The notes beneath the pieces were generated by a model. That model saw only the letters and a list, made by a program, of their open reading frames with translations, did not search any database and was not told the origin of the DNA. From Symsagittifera roscoffensis (Eukaryota; Xenacoelomorpha; Acoela; Convolutidae): DNA of 64,000 nucleotides. The stretch's first letter is position 1, and each line of letters begins with the position of its first letter. The stretch is taken from assembly GCF_963678635.1 (NCBI RefSeq), contig NC_087068.1, positions 4,981,079-5,045,078 of the forward strand, written 5' to 3'. Positions 12,601 to 24,600 of this stretch are shown here, in pieces. Both the position numbers and the translations under genes were made by a program.

Positions 12601-15600
12601 ATAGTTAAAGAGATCGTTTACTTTTCTGTCAGTCAGACTTGTCACGAGGAAACCCCTCGAGATCAGAAAAAAAATATTGTACGGCCCAGTCCATTGCAAG
12701 CTCGGTAAGTATTACCAATGAGAACTGCGAGTACAATGATAACCAACAGCCTGGGTAGAAAAAGCATAACTTACACACCAATTCTAATAACATCGGGTCT
12801 GAATTAGGGCTCTGTTTTTTTACCTGTTTCTGCAGTGCTTCTTTCTCTTGATTGGCCTCATCCACCTTTTTGTTTAGCTGCTGTGTCTCACTTTCATGCT
12901 CCGCCACTAGTCTGAAACAAGATTCAACAATGGCTTAAACCGATTTCGATTAATATTTTCAGAACCAGCCTTCTAAACCTGACTTAAAATACTCCAAAGA
13001 ACCGCAAAAAAGATGGCTCATAAAATAATCAAACATAGCCAATAGACAGTTGAAAAAGAGTCAATGAACGTAAAGAAACAGAAAAAAAAAACACTTCAAT
13101 TTTGAAAGAAAAAACTTATGGTCTTAAAGATCTTCGAATTTCAAGAAAAAATTACACTTTTGATTTAAATTAACTCAATTTGTGAAAAGTGTAATGTTAG
13201 CATAAGTTTTTATTCCGCTGGGAAATCCATAAAATAAATTACATTTTCGAAACATTTTCGAAAATTTATCACGTTTTATCGCGCCATTTCTTTCGTAATA
13301 GCAGGGCAAATTTGCCTAACTTTTAGCAAATTAATTCAAATTGAACTCAAAGAGCACATATTCCAAAGGACATTCTTAAATTTTTAATATCTATGAATGC
13401 ACTTTCTGTAGTTATTATAGCATTTGAAGACTTTTCCTGAAAAAAAAGAAACGAAAAATCATCACAAACTTGAGTTAGGATCGATGTAGTTAACTCATAG
13501 AGTAATTTCGGATAGGGTACACCGTCTGCTCGTCACGCTATCTTACTTTCGGCCGCATAGATTCTCTGCTAGGCTCAATAGATCTAGGGTAGACTGGTTT
13601 GTTGCGGCTGCTGAAGTTCTCTTGGAGAGACAACTAATTTCTAAGTTAAATTCAAATCTCTCTGGTGCTGAAATTACAAGTAATTTCAGCACTTACAAAT
13701 AAGTGGGTTGTTAGTTAGATGGATCATGATTGGTTAATATTAAATACTTTACAGTGGTAAAATATCTAATTTATCCAATCATAAAATATAGTTTAGATCA
13801 GGTTCCACCCATCCGGGTTTTACAGAGTTTTTTTAGAATTATCTTTCTGCAATTCAAAGGATGGATGATGAACGTTGGTATTCGGCGAACATCGTATTCT
13901 TGTCCGGTTCCTCTTGTTAGAGAAGTTCCAGGACGCTGGAGTTAGGGACATCAATCGTTGTGTCGTTTTATGACAACGACTGTGTTTCCCAATGAAATCA
14001 ATCTGAGTTCAAAATTGTTTGCTATGACGGGTTTTTCTGTATTATTTAGAGAACTTGTTTTGTGTTCAACCTCGTCTGGGAATGGCGTGGAGATTGTGTG
14101 TGGAAGGGATGCCTTGTAACTCGGATCTGTACGTGTACTTGAACATCGAGGTGGTCATTGGTCTAGTTCAATGAAGTCCTTTTCTGCGAAGTCAAGTCGT
14201 ACTCTAAATCCTTTGAGTTGTGATTGTGGACGGCATATCGGTTGTGGTTAGCCATTCTTGTTCGAGTGTAATGGGATAATTTTGTCTTTGGATGTCCTCA
14301 GGACGTCCTCTCTGGTGGGTTAGGCCAGGAGTGGGAGTATGATTTCGTGCGGTTTCTTTGAGAGGTCCTGTTATGTGATAACGTTTTATGTTGGGTTTAT
14401 GTTGGTCTTTCTTATGTTTCTTTGGTTGTGTCCTTTTTTCAAAAATCAAATTGTTTTTGTTATGGGTTTGTCTTTCGACTTTTTTGTGTTTTATTATTTC
14501 TTTTTTAGACTTTATAGTCTTCAAAAGAATAAATTATCCAGTTTTAAACAGGGTTAATTCGGTTTGGGTACCGTTGGTTTTCTTTTCTTAGTCATGCTGT
14601 TATTTTATGATTTGTGGTGTTTAGTAAGCTGCGTTGGTTAGTTTGGTTTAGTATATAATTCCTTTCCAACCGGGTTAAAGGAAAGTTTGAAACTTGTTAT
14701 CGTGTGTTAGAGTTGTTGAGTGTGAAAACTTGAAAATTAAAATCATTATTTAAACAATTCTTCGTGGGCGAGCTGTGCGAGTTTGGATAGAATTCCTGTG
14801 CGAGTGAATGAAAATATCAAAAGGTTAGTACTGCATTTTCATTTTATCAATTTATTACATAGAATTTCAAATTTACTGCTAGTTGTTGGGGGAAATTTAA
14901 AGCTATAAATTTTCATCATAATTAAATTTACTGCTTAATGGGGGAATAATTTATAAATTAATTTACTACATTTGGTATGAATTTTATCAGATTATCTCGT
15001 GTAAAATATCAATGAAGTTTAGAAGAATTTTAACAAGTTTATTTTTTATTTTTATTTTGTGTTTTTTGCAGATGATCGTGGTATGAAGACTAAAAATGTA
15101 AAAGAAACATGAGTAAAGAATGGTTAGTACTAATTTAAATTTATTAGTTAAGAATATTTTTAAATTATACTTACCTGTTAATCGTCTGGGAAAAAGCCGT
15201 GGGGAAAGATACCGTGTATTATGTCCGAAGTTGTTAGTAATTTTGCTAGCATGCGAATGATGTTTTTAGTTTGGAGCAGTGGCCAAAGCAATTGAAGTGC
15301 TTTAATGGTTTTTAGTTCTTCGGTGCCTACTGCAAACTCATAAGGTGTGTTTTGAATGAGGTTATATATTTTGTGATTATATTTAGTATTGTGAATAAAT
15401 TCTAATATTGGGATTTCTATAGGTTGGATAAATTCATGTGGGATAAGGAAGGGTCTGGATTCGTCGGCATTAAAGGTCTTCGTGATGGGACAAAATATAT
15501 ACATTTGTGTTACTGGGTCATAATTACAGAGGATGCCGTGGAGGTTAGTATCTTTGATGCAATAGGTGAAATTAAGAAAAAATGGTGAAGTGTACTTCGA

Positions 15601-18600
15601 GTTAAGAAACTGAAAACGATGGTGTGGTTGTCTTGATGGAGTATGTAAATCAAAATGATTTTGTATAAAGCGATAATATGTATATGTGTGAGTCTGTTTA
15701 GTGCGTAACATAATGTCGTGTGAACAGTGCAAATCGCGTTCATGTGGTGCAAGGAAGTGAAAGCTTAGTGAAAATAACTGAAATTTTTCTTTAAAACTTT
15801 CGTAAGCTTGAATATCAGTTAGTGCTTCAGAAATGATGTGATCATATTTTCTATAAAAAATATTAAGTGTGAATACATATGACGTTTTGATGAAGAATTT
15901 TTCTGTTAGTTGTGGGTTAGCGAAGCGGTCGTCATCTAGAAATTGGTCTTGATTAGTTCGGATGCTATTATGGTCGTAATATTCTATTGTAAATTCGTTA
16001 GCTCGGGGTGCAGTGAATGTTTTTAATAATTTTTTATATCCTATATAAGTAAATTGTCTAGGTGTTAGTGTTGCGGTGAGTCTATATAGCATATCTTTAT
16101 TCTTTTCTATATCGTTATGAGTACTAGATAGTGGCAGGCAAAGGGGATTAGTAAAATGGTAATATGCTGTCCAATGAATTGTTGGCATTAAAACATGTTC
16201 ATCTACATAACTACGTGTGTCGTTAGTGTCGAAAGGTGTGTTTAAAGTATATTGTGGGAATGAGGGTAAGGTGATTGCTAGAAAATCTTTCGTGTTGGTG
16301 TGGTGTGGATGATTAATATATTCGCAGGCTGTTCCTGGTTTGGTCGGGAATGGATGGTTCGGGAATTTTCTTTTAAAAGTGCGATAAGCTCGGTGAGTGC
16401 TATTTGATGATTCGGTGGATGTGGATGAGTTTGCTAATGATGCAGTGTAAGCTGAGGAGGGTGTAGGAGTAGGTGGGTTTGAGGATTCTATTGTGGATGA
16501 AATTTGATTTATAGTGAGGATGTTAGGGTGTATTAGCTGTTGTTGTAGGGTGATAAAATTATCGAGTTCCCGGGAGATTTGGGGGGTATCTGGAGAATTA
16601 TTAGATGATTGGTCGGAATGAAATGGAGAATAGGTTGGGGTTACTTGTGAAGCATAAGAAGGAGTAGAAATGGATGGGAGTGGGTTATTTGGTGGGATCG
16701 GTTGAAAAGGGGGTTTTGAAAAAATTGAGTTGGTTTGAAAATTATTGGATGGAGATGGTTCGGAGTCTGCAAATTCGTCACGGGTTTCTATATTAGGGTT
16801 ATATTGTAAATAAAGTATATTGTAAATTTACTGCTTAATGGGGGAATAATTTATAAATTAATTTACTACATTTGGTATGAATTTTATCAGATTATCTAGT
16901 GTAAAATATTAATGAAGTTTAGAAGAATTTTAACAAATTTATTTTTTATTTTTATTTTCTGTTTTTTGCAGATGATCGTGGTATGAAGACTAAAAATGTA
17001 AAAGAAACATGAGTAAAGAATGGTTAGTACTAATTTAAATTTATTAGTTAAGAATATTTTTAAATCATACTTACCTGTTAATCGTCTGGGAAAAAGCCGT
17101 GGGGAAAGATGTCGTGTATTATGTCCGAAGTTGTTAGTAATTTTGCTAGTATGCGAATGATGTTTTTAGTTTGGAGCAGTGGCCAAAGCAATTGAAGTGC
17201 TTTAATGGTTTTTAGTTCTTCGGTGCCTACTGCAAACTCATAAGGTGTGTTTTGAATGAGGTTACATATTTTGTGATTATATTTAGTATTGTGAATAAAT
17301 TCTAATATTGGGATTTCTATAGGTTGGATAAATTCATGTGGGATAAGGAAGGGTCTGGATTCGTCGGCATTAAAGGTCTTCGTGATGGGACAAAATATAT
17401 ACATTTGTGTTACTGGGTCATAATTACAGAGGATGCCGTGGAGGTTAGTATCTTTGATGCAATGGGTGAAATTAAGAAAAAATGGTGAAGTGTACTTCGA
17501 GTTAAGAAACTGAAAACGATGGTGTGGTTGTCTTGATGGAGTATGTAAATCAAAATGATTTTGTATAAAGCGATAATATGTATATGTGTGAGTCTGTTTA
17601 GTGCGTAACATAATGTCGTGTGAACAGTGCAAATCGCGTTCATGTGGTGCAAGGAAGTGAAAGGTTAGTGAAAATAACTGAAACTTTTCTTTAAAACTTT
17701 CGTAAGCTTGAATATCAGTTAGTGCTTCAGAAATGATGTGATCATATTTTCTATCAAAAATATTAAGTGTGAATACATATGACGTTTTGATGAAGAATTT
17801 TTCTGTTAGTTGTGGGTTAGCGAAGCGGTCGTCATCTAGAAATTGGTCTTGATTAGTTCGGATGATATTATGGTCGTAATATTCTATTTTAAATTCGTTA
17901 GCTCGGGGTGCAGTGAATGTTTTTAATAATTTTTTATATCCTATATAAGTAAATTGTCTAGGTGTTAGTGTTGCGGTGAGTCTATATAGCATATCTTTAT
18001 TCTTTTCTATATCGTTATGAGTACTAGATAGTGGCAGGCAAAGGGGATTAGTAAAATGGTAATATGCTGTCCAATGAAGTGTTGGCATTAAAACATGTTC
18101 ATCTACATAACTACGTGTGTCGTTAGTGTCGTTAGGTGTGTTTAAAGTATATTGTGGAAATGATGGTAAGGTGATTGCTAGAAAATCTTTCGTGTTGGTG
18201 TGGTGTGGATGATTAATATATTCGCAGGCTGTTCCTGGTTTGGTCGGGAATGGATGGTTCGGGAATTTTCTTATAAAAGTGCGATAAGCTCGGTGAGTGC
18301 TATTTGATGATTCGGTGGATGTGGATGAGTTTGCTAATGATGCAGTGTAAGCTGAGGAGGGTGTAGGAGTAGGTGGGTTTGAGGATTCTATTGTGGATGA
18401 AATTTGATTTATAGTGAGGATGTTAGGGTGTATTAGCTGTTGTTGTAGGGTGATAAAATTATCGAGTTCCCGGGAGATTTGGGGGGTATCTGGAGAATTA
18501 TTAGATGATTGGTCGGAATGAAATGGAGAATAGGTTGGGGTTACTTGTGAAGCATAAGAAGGAGTAGAAATGGATGGGAGTGGGTTATTTGGTGGGATCG

Positions 18601-21600
18601 GTTGAAAAGGGGGTTTTGAAAAAATTGAGTTGGTTTGAAAATTATTGGATGGAGATGGTTCGGAGTCTGCAAATTCGTCAGGGGTTTCTATATTAGGGTT
18701 ATATTGTAAATAAAGTATATTGTAAATTTACTGCTTAATGGGGGAATAATTTATAAATTAATTTACTACATTTGGTATGAATTTTATCAGATTATCTAGT
18801 GTAAAATATTAATGAAGTTTAGAAGAATTTTAACAAATTTATTTTTTATTTTTATTTTCTGTTTTTTGCAGATGATCGTGGTATGAAGACTAAAAATGTA
18901 AAAGAAACATGAGTAAAGAATGGTTAGTACTAATTTAAATTTATTAGTTAAGAATATTTTTAAATCATACTTACCTGTTAATCGTCTGGGAAAAAGCCGT
19001 GGGGAAAGATGTCGTGTATTATGTCCGAAGTTGTTAGTAATTTTGCTAGTATGCGAATGATGTTTTTAGTTTGGAGCAGTGGCCAAAGCAATTGAAGTGC
19101 TTTAATGGTTTTTAGTTCTTCGGTGCCTACTGCAAACTCATAAGGTGTGTTTTGAATGAGGTTATATATTTTATATTTTGTGATTATATTTAGTATTGTG
19201 AATAAATTCTAATATTGGGATTTCTATAGGTTGGATAAATTCATGTGGGATAAGGAAGGGTCTGGATTCGTCGGCATTAAAGGTCTTCGTGATGGGACAA
19301 AATAAATACATTTGTGTTACTGGGTCATAATTACAGAGGATGCCGTGGAGGTTAGTATCTTTGATGCAATTATGCAATAGGTGAAATTAAGAAAAAATGG
19401 TGAAGTGTACTTCGAGTTAAGAAACTGAAAACGATGGTGTGGTTGTCTTGATGGAGTATGTAAATCAAAATGATTTTGTATAAAGCGATAATATGTATAT
19501 GTGTGAGTCTGTTTAGTGCGTAACATAATGTCGTGTGAACAGTGCAAATCGCGTTCATGTGGTGCAAGGAAGTGAAAGGTTAGTGAAAATAACTGAAATT
19601 TTTCTTTAAAACTTTCGTAAGCTTGAATATCAGTTAGTGCTTCAGAAATGATGTGATCATATTTTCTATCAAAAATATTAAGTGTGAATACATATGACGT
19701 TTTGATGAAGAATTTTTCTGTTAGTTGTGGGTTAGCGAAGCGGTCGTCATCTAGAAATTGGTCTTGATTAGTTCGGATGATACTATGGTCGTAATATTCT
19801 ATTGTAAATTCGTTAGCTCGGGGTGCAGTGAATGTTTTAAATAATTTTTTATATCCTATATAAGTAAATTGTCTAGGTGTTAGTGTTGCGGTGAGTCTAT
19901 ATAGCATATCTTTATTCTTTTCTATATCGTTATGAGTACTAGATAGTGGCAGGCAAAGGGGATTAGTAAAATGGTAATATGCTGTCCAATGAAGTGTTGG
20001 CATTAAAACATGTTCATCTACATAACTACGTGTGTCGTTAGTGTCGTTAGGTGTGTTTAAAGTATATTGTGGGAATGAGGGTAAGGTGATTGCTAGAAAA
20101 TCTTTCGTGTTGGTGTGGTGTGGATGATTAATATATTCGCAGGCTGTTCCTGGTTTGGTCGGGAATGGATGGTTCGGGAATTTTCTTTTAAAAGTGCGAT
20201 AAGCTCGGTGAGTGCTGTTTGATGATTCGGTGGATGTGGATGATTTTGCTAATGATGCAGTGTAAGCTGAGGAGGGTGTAGAAGTAGGTGGGTTTGAGGA
20301 TTCTATTGTGGATGAAATTTGATTTATAGTGAGGATGTTAGGGTGTATTAGCTGTTGTTGTAGGGTGATAAAATTATCGAGTTCCCGGGAGATTTGGGGG
20401 GTATCTGGAGAATTATTAGATGATTGGTCGGAATGAAATGGAGAATAGGTTGGGGTTACTTGTGAAGCATAAGAAGGAGTAGAAATGGATGGGAGTGGGT
20501 TATTTGGTGGGATCGGTTGAAAAGGGGTTTTGAAAAAATTGAGTTGGTTTGAAAATTATTGGATGGAGATGGTTCGGAGTCTGCAAATTCGTCAGGGGTT
20601 TCTATATTAGGGTTATTAAGTTGTGAAATGGAGTATAAAACTGAAGTATCTGAATTAGTATCCGAATTCATGCTTGATGATGTATTAATAGTTGGAAAAT
20701 CGGGTGGCGGGAAAGCAAAAAGTGGGATTATTGGGATTGGAGTGTGGATGTTGGTTGGATGGGAATTTGAGCGGTGTAGGGATCCAAGTTGTCGGCTCAT
20801 CGTGGGCTTAAAAATGATTATTTTGAGACTGAAAAGCGGTGGTATGGGGTTGTTCTATAATTTGTTCATATGTATTATCATCTTGTGAATGATGTGTCAT
20901 TATATGTTGTATGGGACTTTGCGATATGTTTTGTCTAAAATTTGGGTTATGTGTTATTGCTAGGTTTCGGAAATTACGTGGGACTAAGGATAATGGATGG
21001 TTATGTGGTAGGGGTGGCAACTGTGGTGCGGTAGGTGTTACTTCTATGTTATTATGTTCTTCGTCGCATGTGTTCTGTCTTGTCGCTATTTTTGTATTAT
21101 ATTCTTTTATTTGTGCGTCTAGAAGAATTTTGTTAATTGATGATGAAAAAATTCCAAAAAATCCTGCAAATAGTATGCGTGCTACACTTGCTTGTCTATT
21201 TACTTGTGTGTATATAGCGCATGTGTTATAGATTCCTTTTAAAAGTGAAAAAAGAAATCCTATAAAGTTAAACATTGCGTATAGGATAGTTAATTTTTCT
21301 AAGATGTAATAGGGCCATCCTAGAAAATCGAGAATTTCATTTTTTAGTGTAACAAAGCTAAAAATATTTATAGGTGAAATATCTTGTGGTCTGTATTTTT
21401 CAGCGTTTAGATATATATAGTCTTTAATGTCTTTAAAATATCCGCTTTAATCTTGTGTATAAATATCTGCAAATCCTGCGGTTTCGGCAAGTTTGCGTAA
21501 ATTTTGGTCAATTGATTGTCTTTGTATAGTATCCATTTGTGTTAACAATTCTTGGAATTGTTGTGTTCTAATGTGGTGTTGGATATCTGATTTTGAATAT

Positions 21601-24600
21601 ATTCCAATTGATTGTAAATCAATATTTGGATTACGAGCAATAGCTCTGATGCTTTCGGGTGAAAATTTTTTGAGTGATTGCATTAACGTGGGGTATGGAG
21701 TAAGAAGATAATATTTATCTTCATCAGGGTTCAATTGTACTACATTGTGGCTATTTTCTGATCCACATGGGACTGCGGTATCCCAAAAATATGTTCGTCT
21801 TGAAAGTGAGTCAACAAAATAAACCTTATTTTTATAAAAGATAGGGATTCTTTTATAGCAGCGTTTATCTTCAAAAACATATAGTGGTGATACTTCTTTG
21901 GTACAAGTACAAAACCATAAAATGTTTCCTTCGTAGTCTAGAAAATTTGATCTATTTCCTGATAATAAATATCCTGCGTAGGGTATTTTTAACACTGCTA
22001 GTGCGAGTGATTGTAGGATTTGTGTCCTTTCTAATTCGCATAGTTGGTGAAGTGTTTCTAATTCGGAGAGTGACATTTCTTGAAAAATTCGACTAATCGT
22101 GTCGTCTAACTTCATATCTAAGTGGATATCATAGTGGATATTACCAAAATAAGTATTATTCATTAGTGATAGTTCTTGTAAACGTGTGCTTCTAGTGTCA
22201 TGTGGCTTTGGTTTTCCACCAGGTTGACCATTACTTTTTTGAAAGTTAACTGGTATATATGATGTTCCTTCGTGTAGAGGGTGACCTGTGGCATAAGGGT
22301 CAATTTTTATTTTTCCAGTGGTCATGTCGAAACCTTTTTCGTATTCAACTAATATTTCAGAATATTGTGTTTTGTGAAGTGGGTTTCTGTATTTGCATGC
22401 GATTTCTGTTTCTTGATATAATTGGAAACGTGTTAATTTATTTTCTATATTATGGAGATTTCGAAAATCAGTAATTTGTTTTCGTGATGGATGGACTTGT
22501 TCATATGGAATTGATTGTATAAAATATTTTTCGTGAAATTTTATCATTTGGGCGTGTATTTTTGCTACTTGAAATGTTGTGCATGTATCTTCGGGAAACC
22601 AAACAATTGTTGCTTGTGTCCGTGTTGTAGGATCACAATAACCTTGATCGTTTTTACAAGGTAATCTAATTCTTTGATAGATCATTGTGTTGTCGGATAA
22701 ATCTCGTGTGAGTTGTATTTTTTCGAGTTGTATTTTCCAATCGAAAAACATTATTTCTTGATATCCTTTATTTTTTGAGTCTGCTTTGCAGTTTGATGGA
22801 TTATTTATACCAATGTGTGGTATCCAGTGCTTATCGTGTATGTCATAAGTTAATCTTCCGTGTGCGCCGTTGTATGGGTATTTTTCATCTAGTTTTATAT
22901 GTCCTTGATATCTTTCAAGTTCTGCTTGATGTACAGAATCGGCAAAGACTTGAAAATATACTTGTTTTCTGTCGGTGTTTTTATTTCTTGTGATATTTAA
23001 TCTGAGTAGCTCGTTTTTACAATCATCGGGATTTAGATGTAGAAGTCGTTCTATATTACTTTGGTAGAATGATTCGTGGTCAAGTCGGTTTTTATTTCCG
23101 TTTGAAACTTGTGAACAATGTACTTTCTTTTCGGAAAATGTTGCTGTAAATTTATATCCTGCGACTTTTGTTACTCGGGCTTTTGAATACAGTGTCGCTA
23201 TTACATTTGTAGTTTCTATAGCTTGTGGTTCCGTTTCGCATTGTGATACTTGATTTATTGCATATTTGTGTAGTGTTTTTTGTTCATTTTCTTCACAATC
23301 GTAGTGTGTTACTAATAAGTCCTGGGATCCTGTGCGAGGAGAAGGATTTGTGTTCTGATCGGAAAATGCTAGAAAAAGGATTTGTTGAAGTATCAATATT
23401 TTTAGAATATACATGTGTATGATAATCCTGAGTATGGGTTATAAAATGTGATGTAACCAATTGTCTTTTTGGTGTATCTGTCGTATTTATATATTACTTC
23501 AGTTGTTATAAATGGTGGTGGTAGCGATTGAGCTGTTATATTGGGTGGGTTTAATGGGTAAGGATGTTGAGAAATGTTGTTAAGTTTAACCGTGATTTCA
23601 AATTTTAATTGTAGACTATTTTGTTGGAGTATTTAGATGTTATGGTCACGAATGTCTTCGTGGATGTCTTGTCTATATTGTAGTCTATGGAGTGCCCAAT
23701 TGTGGAGTCGGTTACTTTCTGGATGTTGTCCAAATAATGGTGGGGGTGCTGTGAACGTGTTCCAATCTAATCTTAAAGGGATATTTGTTGATGATTGTTC
23801 TCGATATCTAGCGTCGAGGTTATTTGGAAAATTTAGGGGGAAACGCGTCGGTGAAATCTGGCTTATTGATGGTGTTGACGGTAGTGATAAAGTTTCTGGT
23901 AGTGATGATGATGTTGTTGTATCCGTAGAAATATCTATTGGGTCATTTATTAAATTTGGTTCACCTTGTGTGAATGAGTGTGTTGTCCAATATGGTAGTC
24001 GTGATGTTTGGTTGGGGGGGGGGGGGGGGGGTTAAAGGGATTGTCACGTATTTGTTCAGATGTTGGTGTTGAACCTAAGTAATCTGAGGGTATACTTGAG
24101 GTGCTACGTTGTGAAAGAAGTGTAGGGGTTTCCGGTAGTATGCTAATTGGGTTTTCTGGAGCACTTGGTGATGGGGATTGGGGTATATCAAAATGAACTC
24201 GGGGGGTTTGAAAATTTCTATTTCGTCGTGGATGTATAATTTGTCTATTTATTTCAACTGTATTTTGGTTTTGACTAGGATTTCTTATTCTACTTAATTC
24301 TTGTGGTAGTGTTGGGTATAAGTTATATGTTGGTTCGCTTAGAGGTGCTTGTCGTTGAACTGGTTCTAGTGGTTCTGATAAACGAGCGTGTCGTTCTTCA
24401 AAAGTGTATGGGTTATCTTGAAAGGAAATTCGTGTAGATGTTTGAGGATTTTGGGTAGTTGAAGGTGTTGTTGGGTTATCTTGGGATGATGTCGGTGAAG
24501 ACTGACTGTGTGATTGTTGGTTAGCAATTTTTAAAGGTTGTCTGATTGATTTTTCTTAGTGAAAAAATTTATGTTTATTGTAGTATTCTTCAAGGCCTTG

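Larger units (their letters stand above)
14924..20617. repeat. Three tandem 1.9-kb units at the 3' side of ORF Y
   Basis: Unit 1 is 14924-16823, unit 2 is 16824-18723, unit 3 is 18724 to about 20617 (two insertions make its registration drift by 15 bp). Each unit carries the last ~550 codons of ORF Y and about 250 bp of sequence after it. Units 1 and 2 end with an extra AT-rich joint (around 16802-16823 and 18702-18723) not present where ORF Y continues into its 5' part at the right of unit 3, nor left of unit 1. Confidence 0.92.

Noticed and set aside
14339..14591. Plus-strand Phe-rich ORFs that look like membrane proteins
   Set aside because: Antisense of an A-rich, Lys-rich stretch in the element 3' region; T-runs create artificial hydrophobicity.
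15060..15071. Strong-looking plus-strand splice acceptor (T-rich then TTTTTTGCAG) repeated in each tandem unit
   Set aside because: It is on the strand opposite the element genes, and no plus-strand exon with coding potential follows.
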